From Schizosaccharomyces osmophilus (lineage: Eukaryota; Ascomycota; Schizosaccharomycetes; Schizosaccharomycetales; Schizosaccharomycetaceae), in the NCBI RefSeq assembly GCF_027921745.1, contig NC_079240.1, positions 1,481,001 through 1,545,000 of the forward strand: DNA of 64,000 bases, written 5' to 3'. The position numbers and the translations under genes were made by a program. Numbering within the stretch: position 1 is the first letter of the stretch; each line of letters starts with the position of its first letter. The notes under the pieces are model-generated. The model was given only the letters and a program-made list of their open reading frames with translations, did not search any database and was not told the origin of the DNA. Shown here one piece after another: positions 31,942-42,089 of the stretch.

Positions 31942-33168
31942 TTAACAAACTAAAGAGGTGGTGGTCGTGTGCGATGTATAACTGTTTTGGAAATGATCCC
32001 GCAATAAGTCTTCGACAGCAATTGGCTCTGTCGTCGAAGGACCCAAGCCTGGCAAGGGAGCCACTACATAATCAATGTTGCCTTGCAAAAAGAACGGAAT
32101 GGTGTAACGGTCATGGCCACTAGTATTGCAGACTCGGTGCACAGAAGACTTGTAGCGGTTGTTGGTTAAAATTGCCATTATGTCTCCTAAATTGGCAACT
32201 AAGGCATTGGGCCGCGCGCTAACTGCGACAAAAGATTGGGTAACGGGGTCAAGAATTTGCAAACCACGTACTTCATCTTGTGCCATAAGCGTCAAAGCAT
32301 CCGCATCCGTGTGATCGTTCACACCAGTGCGGTTGTAAGAGGGGGGATAACGCAACAGACGGATAGCTGTAGTGGGATCGGAGCAAAATTCATCAAATGC
32401 ATTGGCAGTTAATCCAAGAGATTCGGCCAACAGACACATGACTTGGTTGGCAAAAACGGCCATTTCGTCATGGTATTGGACAAGAGCAGTGCGGAAACCG
32501 GCGCCTGTATTCACAGGCCATTTGTTGGGTCCTTGAAAAGGACGCAGGAGTCGTTCTTTGGACAAATTGTCATTCCCAAAATAAAAACTTTCGCGAAATT
32601 CATTAGACATACATTCGGAATCGTGAAGAGCGGCATTGTTGCTTTCAGTCGGAGTAATGTCTTCGACAAGCCCAGTGTTCCACGGAATCGGGGACGAATT
32701 GGGGGGTTCAGCATGCGTGGAAAGCGATTGTGCAGAGGGAATCGGACAACCAAGGGAGGAAGGTGTAAAGGAAGAGCTTCTAGGAAAAGATAAATCATCG
32801 TCCATTGGCACTCCATCCAAAGAAGAATCTTCTTCGCCCTCCAAAACAAAATCCTGAAGCAACTCGTAGCCACGGTTGCTAAACATGTCTTTGCTCAGCA
32901 TAAGCTTTTCATCAAACGGAAGTTCAAAGAAATGCGTAGAGGCACGAAAGGCATTCTTGATCACGTCTTTACTCACGGGATGGTTGATGATTTGGAAAAA
33001 GCCCGTCGATTCACAAGCAACACGGAGATCCTTGACAATCTTTTCATGCGCATCCGGTTCATTAGCTAGTAAAGGACCAAAGTCAATGACTGGACAAAGA
33101 CGCTCTTCCTCCTGAGGAGTGGCTGTCCTGACGGAATCAGCCGTACTTTGGATCAATTGCGACAACAT
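31942..33168 (-). CDS. isp7: 2-oxoglutarate/Fe(II)-dependent oxygenase Isp7
   Basis: 408 residues, single exon. The N-terminal DIOX_N domain has CPVIDFGPLL and ACESTGFFQIINHPVS. The catalytic double-stranded helix has the iron triad His286, Asp288 (NDHTDADALT) and His344 (SSVHRV). The 2-oxoglutarate arginine lies in the RYTIPFFLQ block. Between the domains, about residues 105-200 form a Ser/Pro-rich, acidic insertion beginning after LLQDFVLEGEEDSS. In S. pombe Isp7 is sporulation-induced and linked to amino-acid uptake and TORC1 signalling. The flanking spacers on both sides are unusually long, which suits heavily regulated transcription. Catalytic residues are complete. Confidence 0.94.
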   Translation of the reverse strand: MLSQLIQSTADSVRTATPQEEERLCPVIDFGPLLANEPDAHEKIVKDLRVACESTGFFQIINHPVSKDVIKNAFRASTHFFELPFDEKLMLSKDMFSNRGYELLQDFVLEGEEDSSLDGVPMDDDLSFPRSSSFTPSSLGCPIPSAQSLSTHAEPPNSSPIPWNTGLVEDITPTESNNAALHDSECMSNEFRESFYFGNDNLSKERLLRPFQGPNKWPVNTGAGFRTALVQYHDEMAVFANQVMCLLAESLGLTANAFDEFCSDPTTAIRLLRYPPSYNRTGVNDHTDADALTLMAQDEVRGLQILDPVTQSFVAVSARPNALVANLGDIMAILTNNRYKSSVHRVCNTSGHDRYTIPFFLQGNIDYVVAPLPGLGPSTTEPIAVEDLLRDHFQNSYTSHTTTTSLVC

Positions 33169-35067
33169 CGGTACTTTCGAATCACAGAAGGGTGGGGGTT
33201 ATCAAAAATCCGATTTGGTATTTTGTTGGTTGATTTTGTATTGATCTCGCTTTGCTTCGTTGTGATCAGTGTTATGAAGAATTAGAGGGAGAGGAGAAAA
33301 AGTGATGTTAAAAATCAAACGAATTTTTAAACTGTTGAATCAAGAAAAAAAAACTTTTAACTAATAAAAACAACGAGACTATGAATTACCACAAATCCCA
33401 ATTGCAAAAAAAAAAAAATAAAAGATAGGCAAATGGATGACTATCTATTAGAAATGTCAACTTGCAAAGAATGACAAGTACTCAATTACGAGCAAATCTC
33501 GCTTTGCCTAAAGGAACAACAACGAAAAGAAATTCAAAAAAAATAAAAAACGACAGAAGAGAAGAAACCCTCCACAAAAAATAGTCGGTTTTTTTTTTCT
33601 AGAGGCGTCCAAAAAGTGCTTCCCAAAAGTATTACAAGCACACGTCTTTGAAACGTCGTCTTCAAACGGTTTGAATGAATTAAGGAAGAATATAAAAATT
33701 AAACCAACAAAATGAAAATACAAGTTCGCTATAGTGTTTTTTTTTTTTTTGTAATTCTTTTTTAATAAGATATATAAAAAAAAAAAAAAAAGAGAAAAGG
33801 ACTTTGTGTCAAAATGGATGTTGAAGAATCAAAAGGATTATTCTTTCATGAATGGGAATCACTCTTTTTATATTACAATTCCAATCCTTATCTTTGATTT
33901 TTGACTAAATGCTTATCTATCAAGGCAAGGGGCGAACAGCCAATGAAATTCAATCTGATATAATTGGACTTGTCAAATAAATACATCAAAACAATCCGAA
34001 AAGTTAATTCCCAAATAAAACATAAATAAATACATAACCGATAGAAATCAAAATAAACAAACCAAAGGGATTGCAGCAACAGAAAAACCAAATAACACAG
34101 GTTTCTTTTTACGTAGAGTTTTATTTTGATTGTTAGAACGCTCTATTTGGAGGGTTGGAAACGATACGATTTCATCTAAGTGGTACGCTTCTTTATAGAC
34201 AGCCCTCGTAATGGGAAAGCATGTCAAAGTGAAACGAGTCGATGAGGTGTTGACGTCGTTGACTTTTCTTATTTTTTTCTGACAAAAGCTCAAATTTTCT
34301 AAACTTTTTGAGACGGTTTTTTTACTGCTTTCTCTTCTGTATCGTTCGTTTTGGCATATATTGTTTACTCGACATTCGGCTAGGGGTCGTCCGTTACCTG
34401 GTAAGGGACATGAAAATTTTCATCTTATGATGTTTGTATCCTGGTGATCGGCCGTGGACAACGGGTGCGACGCGACGCGTTGGTTTTTTCTTGTGTTTGT
34501 TAGTAAACAAAGGAAATAGATAGAAATAAATAAACGAAAAAAATAATGACAAATGGAAATGTAGATTTCGGCACTTTGGTCTTTTCTTTTTTGTTGTTTT
34601 AATTTCTTTTTTCGTTCAAACTGTTAGATCCTTGGTTAATTCTTTATTCTACAGACAAAATCAACATCCTCAGTCTTTCACAACTAGATAAATACAAACA
34701 TACAATCCCAATTGCATGCCTATCAACGTTCCATTCCATCGATCATCTGCTCTGTAAAACAATACACATTCCATATATTCTCTTATCGTCTTCCAAACGA
34801 GTTGGCAGTTCTTCCACTTCCCTGGATACAATTATACCTGTTGGTCTTGGAGGTTTGGTTAATCACGGTAGAAATATCCCAATAGCTTTTCAATAGCTGA
34901 AACCTTTAATACTCTATTCAATCTCCTTCTCCTCCCCGACCCTTTCCAACGCCGCTTTACGCATGTCTGGTTTCACTTCCATTTGAAGAGTTTCTTTCCT
35001 TCAGGAGCCCTACGAATTCCATCTAACAAATTCATCCTTCCTTGTATCCGCTCTCTTCTTCTTATGA
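33169..35067. other. 1.9-kb divergent intergenic region isp7 / mal2
   Basis: The largest spacer between recognised genes after kei1-dap1. It holds many A or T homopolymers (for example 33401-33420, 33590, 33737, 33778-33792), overlapping MluI boxes at 34470-34480 and a half-CRE at 34251. A minus-strand frame ends in a hydrophobic tail (34080-34200) but has no ATG. I cannot support a gene; a long 5' leader or non-coding RNA is possible. Confidence 0.6.
34470..34480. promoter_or_regulatory. Overlapping MluI cell-cycle boxes (ACGCGA/ACGCGT)
   Basis: acgcgacgcgt contains ACGCGA at 34470-34475 and ACGCGT at 34475-34480, about 590 bp upstream of the mal2 ATG and 1.3 kb from isp7. MBF binds ACGCGT-type boxes at G1/S. 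The distance to either gene is large, so the target is uncertain. Confidence 0.4.
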
Positions 35068-35075
35068 ATGCATAG
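35064..35075 (+). other. Four-codon uORF overlapping the mal2 start
   Basis: ATG AAT GCA TAG begins 4 nt before the first mal2 ATG (35068), in another frame. It ends at 35075, one base before the second in-frame mal2 ATG (35077). This places stop and start as TAGAATG, a termination-reinitiation layout. No proof of use. Confidence 0.4.
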
Positions 35076-35943
35076 AATGTCCTCCAAGGACCATGATGAC
35101 CAAGATACCTTGACGGAGGAAATTTCATCGTTAGAGCTGAAACGTCAAACCTTGTTTGCGCGACTCAAACACTTGGAGGAAGAAAACTTGTCCAACAAAA
35201 AAAAATCCCTTGATCCAATCAAGATTTTCACCCAACAACCTTTTCAAGCTCCTTCTCTCAACTTTGAACGTCTCTCGGGCATTTCCTTTTTCATTCCTCA
35301 TGACCCAGAAGAGCAATCTAGAAAAAAATTGCTTGTAAAAGATCCAAAAAATTTTCACATTGGTTCTGCCCCTTTGATTCCTCTCTTGGGTGTCCGGTTT
35401 GATTTTATGATGCATCCCATGCAAACCATGTTTCCTTCTCCAACCTCCGATTCTTCCTTCCAATACGTCCCTGTCAATGGAAACACCTTTGAAGCTCCTC
35501 ATTACATTATTTTCCGTGTTTTTGAGGACGCCCTTTCCCTTTACAAATACACCATCCCAAACTTTTTTCGTCTAGACGCCTGGGCCGACGACTATTTGAC
35601 CTCAAAGCACCCTGATCGACTGCGTCTCTTTCTCTGGAGAGTTCATAAATTACTTACTGCCCATGCTTGCCGAAAAAATCTACTTTCGCAACTCAACGAC
35701 ACTTTTCAAGAACACGCTTCTATACAAATCTCCGCTGATTTGACTTACACTCACGTTGAAATCAACATACAAGATCAATGGAAGGCCAGATTCTTTTGCT
35801 TTATGGACTCGACCCGCATCCAACGTTGTCAAATCTTTGAATGCCGTCCTACATGGCACAGGGATTACACTATGGAAGCAACTCTCCTTTCTGAGGATGT
35901 ATGGTTAGATATTTTACATAGAAAAATCAAAACATTCGTCTAA
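35068..35943 (+). CDS. mal2: Kinetochore protein Mal2 (CENP-O)
   Basis: 291 residues from the first ATG, or 288 from the second (35077). Mal2 is the CENP-O subunit of the Sim4/COMA inner-kinetochore complex, bridging centromeric chromatin to outer kinetochore. The N-terminal ~45 residues form a coiled coil (TEEISSLELKRQTLFARLKH). The rest has the RWD-like CENP-O blocks GVRFDFMMHPMQTMF, PHYIIFRVFEDALSLYKYTI and FLWRVHKLLTAHACRKNLL. Convergent with tyw3, with only 179 bp between stops. A short upstream ORF overlaps the start. The assignment rests on CENP-O pattern plus conserved position next to isp7. Confidence 0.88.
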   Translation: MHRMSSKDHDDQDTLTEEISSLELKRQTLFARLKHLEEENLSNKKKSLDPIKIFTQQPFQAPSLNFERLSGISFFIPHDPEEQSRKKLLVKDPKNFHIGSAPLIPLLGVRFDFMMHPMQTMFPSPTSDSSFQYVPVNGNTFEAPHYIIFRVFEDALSLYKYTIPNFFRLDAWADDYLTSKHPDRLRLFLWRVHKLLTAHACRKNLLSQLNDTFQEHASIQISADLTYTHVEINIQDQWKARFFCFMDSTRIQRCQIFECRPTWHRDYTMEATLLSEDVWLDILHRKIKTFV

Positions 35944-36122
35944 TCAAAAGTAATTTACCTTTCTCGTCATCCCACTTTTCCAACATTGTTTCCTTGAACC
36001 GTATGGGGTATTCTAGCAAAACAAACTTGGCGTACCCAGTCGTACCCGTACTGAACCCCAAAACCAAAACCAAGCTACGCATAAACTTACATCTTTCTTT
36101 TTTTTTTGTCTCTTTCCTGGAC

Positions 36123-36809
36123 TCACTTTAGGTTTCGCCTTGGTTTCAATCGTTTTGCAAGTTGTGTTTCCAATTGTTGCTTAATTCTATCCATTCGCCT
36201 TCGATTTTCAGCAAAATACTCTACTGTTCTTTTAATAAGCCATGTCATATACTCTTTTGTCACAAATAATTGGATCCTTTCAGACGTGTCTACAACTCCA
36301 ATAGGAACGTCAATCTTTAGACTCGTCCGAATCGCTACAATGTACTTATTTGTGCTTCCTTGAATCCCTGTCTCTCGAAACCCACAGCTCATCGCTACTC
36401 GTTGCAAGTGCTGAGCTGTCTCCAAGGATCGAGTTTGGACATGCAAAATCATCGGCTCGAACGCAAACTGAATCTCCCTGGATCCTTCAGGCGGTGCTTC
36501 CGGCACTTTCCCATAATCAACATTTTCTACGTCAAAGGGTGTAGGCAATTCTGTGCATGGTTCGTGAGATACGAAAAGCCAGTAACCACCTCCTTTTCTG
36601 GACGTTAATCCTTGTACATAGACAGAAATTCTTCCAGAACACGAACTTGTCGTAACCCAATCTGGGTGTGAGTTTATCACATCCAGTAATGGAAAAATAG
36701 GGCTATCTGGATTTCCTTTAGGAGAAGCGTCCGGCAAGGAAGAAGTCAATTCTTTCAGAATTTGTTCTTTTTGATTATCAAACGTTTCTAATTGATTGTT
36801 GGGATCCAT
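36123..36809 (-). CDS. tyw3: tRNA wybutosine-synthesis methyltransferase Tyw3
   Basis: 228 residues, single exon. TYW3 N-methylates the tricyclic intermediate during wybutosine formation at position 37 of tRNA-Phe. The family signature WVTTSSCSGRISVYVQG is at residues 51-67, followed by GGGYWLFVSHEP. Later blocks are ILHVQTRSLETAQHLQRVAM and CGFRETGIQ. The C-terminal ~50 residues form a basic helix. Divergent from the Pop1 gene. Another tRNA-modification gene, deg1, is elsewhere in the window but is not adjacent. Confidence 0.93.
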   Translation of the reverse strand: MDPNNQLETFDNQKEQILKELTSSLPDASPKGNPDSPIFPLLDVINSHPDWVTTSSCSGRISVYVQGLTSRKGGGYWLFVSHEPCTELPTPFDVENVDYGKVPEAPPEGSREIQFAFEPMILHVQTRSLETAQHLQRVAMSCGFRETGIQGSTNKYIVAIRTSLKIDVPIGVVDTSERIQLFVTKEYMTWLIKRTVEYFAENRRRMDRIKQQLETQLAKRLKPRRNLK

Positions 36810-37129
36810 CCTTATTTACAGTATAGCAAAAACCAATCTGAAACTGGTTTTGCTTGTGGTGGAAATTTTGGTTAGGGCTTTCTTCAAGTGTACAATACAT
36901 TTTGTTCAAAGATCGAATATTTATTCTTAAACTAAGGTCAGGGCTTTAAATTTAGGTTCAAATCAAAAATAAAAAACTACTCAGGTGTTTTTTTTCTATT
37001 ATTTTCTTGCCAAAACCTATCTATGAATTAGGAACTTGATGCTCAAAGTTAGACCTTCGTTTTCATTCCTAGTTCGTTTACGACTTTACATATTGCTTTT
37101 GTTTTAAGTTATAGAGCTTTCTTACAAAA
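36810..37129. other. Divergent intergenic region tyw3 / Pop1 subunit
   Basis: 320 bp shared promoter; nothing else seen. Confidence 0.65.
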
Positions 37130-39208
37130 ATGAAACGATTTGGTCAGAAAACACAATCAAAAGATACCAATGTGAAAAGGTCGAAATTCGCCGATGCTAG
37201 ACATATTCAAGTAGAATCTCCTGCGTTGAAGAATGGTGCTGTCGATATAAAACGGTTTGTAGAATCCAGGTCCTTTGAGATTTCTGCCTTACAAGATGCT
37301 ATGCATCGGTCGAAACACTCAAGTGCTCAACGAGCCTTTCAAGCTCTTCCACGATGTCTGAGAAGACGTGCGGCTTCCCACAATATAAAAAGAATCCCAA
37401 AGGCCCTACGGGATCGTGCTTATTATGAAATGCAGCTAAGTTCTTCTGCAACAACCCCCGTTACCCCTTCCAAGCAACGCCTAAAGAGATTTATAAAACG
37501 ACTTCATAGAAAGTTAGCTCGCCACGGTAGTAGTCCTAAAATTACAAACTCTGGACAGCTACAAACAGAGCACTCAACTGAAAATTCTAGGATCCCATTA
37601 CTGCCTGCAGTGAAGTTAGTAAACGGAAAATTTGCTGGACGGCAATTACGAAAAGTTTGGTTACCGACTCACCTTTGGACTGCCAAACGTGCCCACATGA
37701 TGAACGCATGGGGTTATGCAATACCGGAGAGTCCAACTGAAAAGTCTTATCGACCTACCCACAGAGCTGCTTTTTGTTTGAATGCCATTGCATTTGATAT
37801 GTCTTATCAACCATTATTTGCTATTACTGGACCTCTAAGAGTTTTACAAGAAACATTTGGAGATTGCTTTACCACAGGACTACCTAGTGCATACACAAAA
37901 ACTTATCGTTCGTTCAATAGTTATGTCAAAAATTCACAAACAAACGAGCTTTTATGTCCTTGTTTATTACAATGGCATAATCCTAGCGAAGATTGCAAAA
38001 CTAAATTTCCGATCCGCAATAATGGAAGTGCAGTTCAACTAGTTGTCCGACTCCATGCTTCTGCTTTTTTAGATGCATGGAACCATTTATCAAGCATTGC
38101 TGTTGTAGATGATCAAATTGCTATGCACGATTGGAGATTGCAATTGGCTTCTTTTGACATTTTGGGTCCTGATGCTAATGTAGTTCTTCATGACATTTTT
38201 CCAGACGTTCAATCTTCAGAAAAAAGAACATGGGAATCAGTGTCTAAATTACCTACTACTTCTCTTCCATTTGGCGCATCTATCGATTTCGATGCCCCGT
38301 TGGTAAATCATGAATCTGAATTGAGACAAGAAGGAAACGGGAAAAAAAAAGATAATAAAGAAAGTAAAAGCAATGAAGCTCCAGACAGCGAATTTGGTTT
38401 ATTGTGGGACAAACATGAAACACCTTCTTTTAATGTTTTTAATTATGTACAACAGAAAAAAGACTTACCGCTGAACGTTCAAAAGGACTTAGTGCCTGTT
38501 TACTTAACCCATCAACCAAAGTGGAATGGGGTAACTGTTATATTACCTTGGGAGGCAGCGAAATTTTTTTGGCAGAAATTAATGTTTCGGAAAGGTGTAC
38601 GATTTGGAGGACTGAAGAATTTACATCAAATTGCTTTCGAAAAAAAGATGCCTTTCTTTCCTGCTGATTATCCTGATACAAAGAGTGGTCAGGCATATGA
38701 GGTTCAACGAAAGCAACGTAACGAGGAATACTGGAGGAGACGGCCACCAGCAAAAAGAGTGAACTTTGAAAATTTTGGGAAGAATTTCTCTGAGATTGGT
38801 GACCCATTTAGTTGTGATTGGGATTGCTTCCGGGATGATTCACACTCCAATACCATAGAACGAACTGCTCAGTTCTTCAAAAGAGTTGAAGTTCGAATGG
38901 TGCAAAGAGGTGCTTTACACGATCGGGCTCGAGTTTATAGTATAGATCACGGCAAAATTGATGTTTGGAAAAAACTGATTTACGACAAAAAGATAACAGC
39001 GGAGGCTGCTGAATATCCTCCTTGTCCGGAGACTGATGCATTATGTGGCTTTGTGACAACTGCAAATTTTAATCTCACTGCTGGCAGGCCTTCAGGCATC
39101 GCTACTATAAAATCTGGAGTGCTGGATGGAGAATCCCAAGGCTATTGCCTTATTCGTAATGTGGGCTGCTCTATCCCTCGATTGGCTCAATGGAAGATAT
39201 TGCTTTAA
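37130..39208 (+). CDS. Ribonuclease P / RNase MRP subunit Pop1
   Basis: 692 residues, single exon. Pop1 is the large protein subunit binding the P3 domain of RNase P and RNase MRP RNAs, needed for tRNA 5' processing and rRNA cleavage. The N-terminal POP1 domain contains RAFQALPRCLRRRAASHN and IKRIPKALRDRA (residues 68-97), followed by LPTHLWTAKRAHMMNAWGYA. The POPLD domain has VTVILPWEAAKFFWQKLMF and RFGGLKNLHQIAFE. The C terminus ends in IRNVGCSIPRLAQWKILL, as in other Pop1 proteins. I leave the symbol empty because pop1 in S. pombe denotes an unrelated F-box protein. Confidence 0.95.
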   Translation: MKRFGQKTQSKDTNVKRSKFADARHIQVESPALKNGAVDIKRFVESRSFEISALQDAMHRSKHSSAQRAFQALPRCLRRRAASHNIKRIPKALRDRAYYEMQLSSSATTPVTPSKQRLKRFIKRLHRKLARHGSSPKITNSGQLQTEHSTENSRIPLLPAVKLVNGKFAGRQLRKVWLPTHLWTAKRAHMMNAWGYAIPESPTEKSYRPTHRAAFCLNAIAFDMSYQPLFAITGPLRVLQETFGDCFTTGLPSAYTKTYRSFNSYVKNSQTNELLCPCLLQWHNPSEDCKTKFPIRNNGSAVQLVVRLHASAFLDAWNHLSSIAVVDDQIAMHDWRLQLASFDILGPDANVVLHDIFPDVQSSEKRTWESVSKLPTTSLPFGASIDFDAPLVNHESELRQEGNGKKKDNKESKSNEAPDSEFGLLWDKHETPSFNVFNYVQQKKDLPLNVQKDLVPVYLTHQPKWNGVTVILPWEAAKFFWQKLMFRKGVRFGGLKNLHQIAFEKKMPFFPADYPDTKSGQAYEVQRKQRNEEYWRRRPPAKRVNFENFGKNFSEIGDPFSCDWDCFRDDSHSNTIERTAQFFKRVEVRMVQRGALHDRARVYSIDHGKIDVWKKLIYDKKITAEAAEYPPCPETDALCGFVTTANFNLTAGRPSGIATIKSGVLDGESQGYCLIRNVGCSIPRLAQWKILL

Positions 39209-39780
39209 ATCATCTATTAGCGATAAAGTTGTATTTCTGTGGGCTCTTTGTACTCCGTTCAATCCTTTCTATAGATTACTTCCTATCGCCCAGTCTTCCA
39301 TTTAGAGAAAGCATAGCGCTGAGATGGGTGATTCCGGTAGAAGGAAAACTAGGTGTATAGCTTAATTCATTTTTGAGTATAGGCAAACTAATTAAGAAGT
39401 AATGGCTTTCGATATCAGATCCCTTAATCAACAATACTACCAATTTACGACGAAAGCACATACGAGACAGACATTCATTGATAAATGTAGATGAAAAAGG
39501 GAACTTTTTTTAAGCAACTTGGTCATACATTCTGCAATGGTTTTAAATTTCGTATCTTGCTTCTTTTACCTTCTCTTTTCCTACATCATATTAAAGCTTT
39601 AAAAGGATTCAGTACCGTGCAATATGCAAACACTTCTTAGCGAAAATGAAAATGCTTCCTTATTTGTGATTTCTTTATAGAACAGGAAAACGACGTTTGT
39701 CGTTTGCCAGAATCCCAAAGGCTCATTAAACCATTTACAAGATCTTCCATTTGGCCTTGGATTTGCACTACTTTGAGAGA
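39209..39780. other. Intergenic region Pop1 subunit - ypf1
   Basis: 572 bp. A GCTTTCG/CGAAAGC inverted pair (about 39403-39457) resembles part of a snoRNA stem, but no full box H/ACA structure is supportable. The ypf1 promoter must lie here. Confidence 0.55.
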
Positions 39781-40680
39781 ATGGAAGGTATTATATTAGC
39801 CTCAGCGGCAATCGCGACTGTTTACATTGGCTCAGAATGGTCAACACGCGAAACAAATCCAGAAGAAAAGCACACGATAAATAAGAAGCTTGCAGCATTG
39901 TTCCCTGTGTTTGGCGGACTTACCCTTGTGGGTATGTATCTGATTCTTCGTTATTATGGAAAAGAATATATCCAGCTTATTTTGCAGGGCTATGGCAGTT
40001 TTGCAGCAGCCATGTGCTTTTTGCGGACCCTGAATCCCAAGTCTACGCTCGGAAAATCGTTTAGTGTACTGTTGACAGCTGCAATTACTTTCCACTATGT
40101 AAAAACAAAGCACTGGTTCACTTCCAACTTGCTTGCATGGACTCTGGCAGCCAATTCTATTAGTATGATGCGGATTGACTCTTTTGCTACTGGAGCCGTT
40201 CTTCTAGCTTGTCTGTTTGTATACGACATTTACTTCGTTTTCGGAACCGATGTCATGGTCACTGTAGCAACTGGAATCGACATTCCAGCGAAATATGTGA
40301 TTCCCAATTTCACAAAGCCTGGCCGATTCTCTATGCTTGGCTTGGGTGATATCGTTATGCCCGGTCTTATGGTCAGTTTGATGCAACGTTTCGACGTTCA
40401 CAATGCGCAAACACACAAGGATAAGAATACCACTACCCCCTACTTAAAATGGACCCTTTTTGCTTACACTTTAGGACTTGCTATCACCAACGTCGCCTTA
40501 TACTATTTCCGTGCTGCTCAACCAGCACTCCTCTACCTTAGCCCTGCCTCTATCCTAGCACCTCTGTTGACTGCTTGGTACCGCAAAGAGCTAACTTCTT
40601 TATTTGCCTTTCGCAGTGAAGAGCAGACAGAATCCGATAAAAAAAAAGATGAGTCTACTCTAGAAAACAAGGAAAATTAA
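39781..40680 (+). CDS. ypf1: Intramembrane aspartyl protease, signal peptide peptidase family (Ypf1)
   Basis: 299 residues from the ATG at 39781; the open frame extends 10 codons upstream without an ATG. GxGD-type protease of the ER membrane. Catalytic motifs are VYDIYFVFG (Asp149), LGLGDIVMPG (Asp190) and the QPALLY PAL motif (248-250). About nine hydrophobic segments are visible, the first right at the N terminus (MEGIILASAAIATVYIG). A charged, Lys/Glu-rich cytosolic tail follows the last helix. S. pombe Ypf1 works with Dsc/ER-quality components and sterol regulation; here only the protease identity is seen in the sequence. All three motifs are intact. Confidence 0.95.
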   Translation: MEGIILASAAIATVYIGSEWSTRETNPEEKHTINKKLAALFPVFGGLTLVGMYLILRYYGKEYIQLILQGYGSFAAAMCFLRTLNPKSTLGKSFSVLLTAAITFHYVKTKHWFTSNLLAWTLAANSISMMRIDSFATGAVLLACLFVYDIYFVFGTDVMVTVATGIDIPAKYVIPNFTKPGRFSMLGLGDIVMPGLMVSLMQRFDVHNAQTHKDKNTTTPYLKWTLFAYTLGLAITNVALYYFRAAQPALLYLSPASILAPLLTAWYRKELTSLFAFRSEEQTESDKKKDESTLENKEN

Positions 40681-41109
40681 CTCTCGCATTAGGACTCCTT
40701 TTCGGGTTTCATCTTTCTTACTTTTTTTATTATTCCTTATCTTTCCTACCTTTTTGAAAATACTTTCCCTTTCATGAACCTGCTTTCCACTTCCTTGTAC
40801 TATCTTTTTCGTCCTTTAGCACAGTCCATAATAGGACTCGCAAATTCTTTCGTGACATAACACATATCCAAATCCAGTACTTTCATTAAAAAACAATCTT
40901 TGTCTTTAACCACAAGACGAGTTCGTTTTAAAAATATATCCCAGTTTCTCTGCAATTTAAATTTCTTATCTTTGAAGGGGTCCTTGACGTTTCCGACAGC
41001 GCTAAAAATTCTTGCTTACGTTGACTTAATATCAAGTTCTTGGCTCTTCCTTACTTATTCTTTTGCTTCCTGCTTTTGTTTACAGAAAAAATACTGGTTT
41101 CTTTTCGAC
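40681..41109. other. Intergenic region ypf1 - thioredoxin-fold gene
   Basis: 429 bp. The frame of the next gene stays open upstream but becomes Phe/Leu/Ser-rich and lacks an early ATG, so it is leader rather than coding. Confidence 0.6.
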
Positions 41110-41475
41110 ATGTTTGGTTTAACGACAAAAAGAATATTGACCCTTTTCGCTCGAAAGCGTAATACAGTAATTGAAGAAAAACTTACAGAATTCATGATTC
41201 TTGGTGAAAGAACTAATAATAAACAATTTCGATACCAATTGCAAGTCGAAATGGATCCTCCTACCCAAGATCAAATGAGTTTCTTGCTAAATAGTATACA
41301 GAAGGAACAAAGCCATTTACTAATTTCGGGAGCTACTTCTGTTCAGGATGCATTAAATAAATATCAAAGTGATTTCCGAACTTTTCGACGTCCTTGTCTT
41401 GTCGACTGGGACAATGGAAAAGTAAGTCCTTATTCCTTACTTCTACAAACTCGGGATCTGAAAGAATTACTGTGA
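41110..41475 (+). CDS. Mitochondrial thioredoxin-fold (DUF1687/Fmp46-like) protein
   Basis: 121 residues from the ATG at 41110, chosen because upstream residues are low-complexity hydrophobic. It starts MFGLTTKRILTLFARKRNT, a basic leader. Family blocks are FRYQLQVEMDPPTQDQMSFL and FRRPCLVDWDNGKV, matching the small redox-fold proteins related to budding-yeast Fmp46. The single cysteine in RPCLVDWD is the likely redox residue; there is no CxxC. Function is not established in the family. Mitochondrial location is inferred from the leader and relatives. Confidence 0.75.
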   Translation: MFGLTTKRILTLFARKRNTVIEEKLTEFMILGERTNNKQFRYQLQVEMDPPTQDQMSFLLNSIQKEQSHLLISGATSVQDALNKYQSDFRTFRRPCLVDWDNGKVSPYSLLLQTRDLKELL

Positions 41476-42089
41476 TGAATTCCACTTTTTTCTACTTTCC
41501 TAAACTCGACTTGAAAATGAAATGGCCCTTGATGAATGTCTCCGTATATTGTACATGTAGTATCACACTGCAATTACACATTGTATAATAGCAAAAAAAA
41601 AGGTAATATTCTATTTATTAAGCTAAAAAAAAAAAAAAAAGCCGTTCATGCAAATCAAAATCATTCAACAGCGAGAACTCGTGCATTAATAAATACTTTG
41701 CGAATTATATAGAAATGTCTCCCTTAAATAAGCGCCCAATTAATATAAGTGATCTCTGATTCATATTCCTCCTTTGCTTCTATCAAGAAAAACGGAGTGT
41801 ATTATACGCAAGTCACTTTTTCCTTCAGTCGTGTTTGTAAAATCTTAAAGAAAGTAAATGGCACGTTAAAAAGGTCTTCAACCTTTTTACCAGTAAGGGT
41901 AAAAAGACATTTTCGACACATTCCATTCACCACTTGTTAATGGCGAATATTCTTTCAAAAACCTTTTCATAGCATCATAAGATAATAAAATAAAATAAAA
42001 AAACAAAAACCAAAATGAAAACCAAAAACATATATAGGAACTGATAACCTATTGTACAGCACAATCATGGACCTCAAATCAGTGCAAAC
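41476..42089. other. Convergent intergenic region thioredoxin-fold gene / loz1
   Basis: 614 bp with a 16-A run near 41625 and other AT-rich 3' UTR-like sequence. No gene seen. Confidence 0.65.

Noticed and set aside
34048-34200. Minus-strand frame ending in a basic then hydrophobic tail, like a tail-anchored protein
   Set aside because: No in-frame ATG and no convincing upstream exon with splice signals.
34251-34258. Half-CRE TGACGTCG in the isp7-mal2 spacer
   Set aside because: One mismatch from the palindrome and more than 1 kb from isp7; too weak to list as a site.
39403-39457. Inverted repeat suggesting a box H/ACA snoRNA
   Set aside because: No correctly placed H box and ACA with a second hairpin could be shown.
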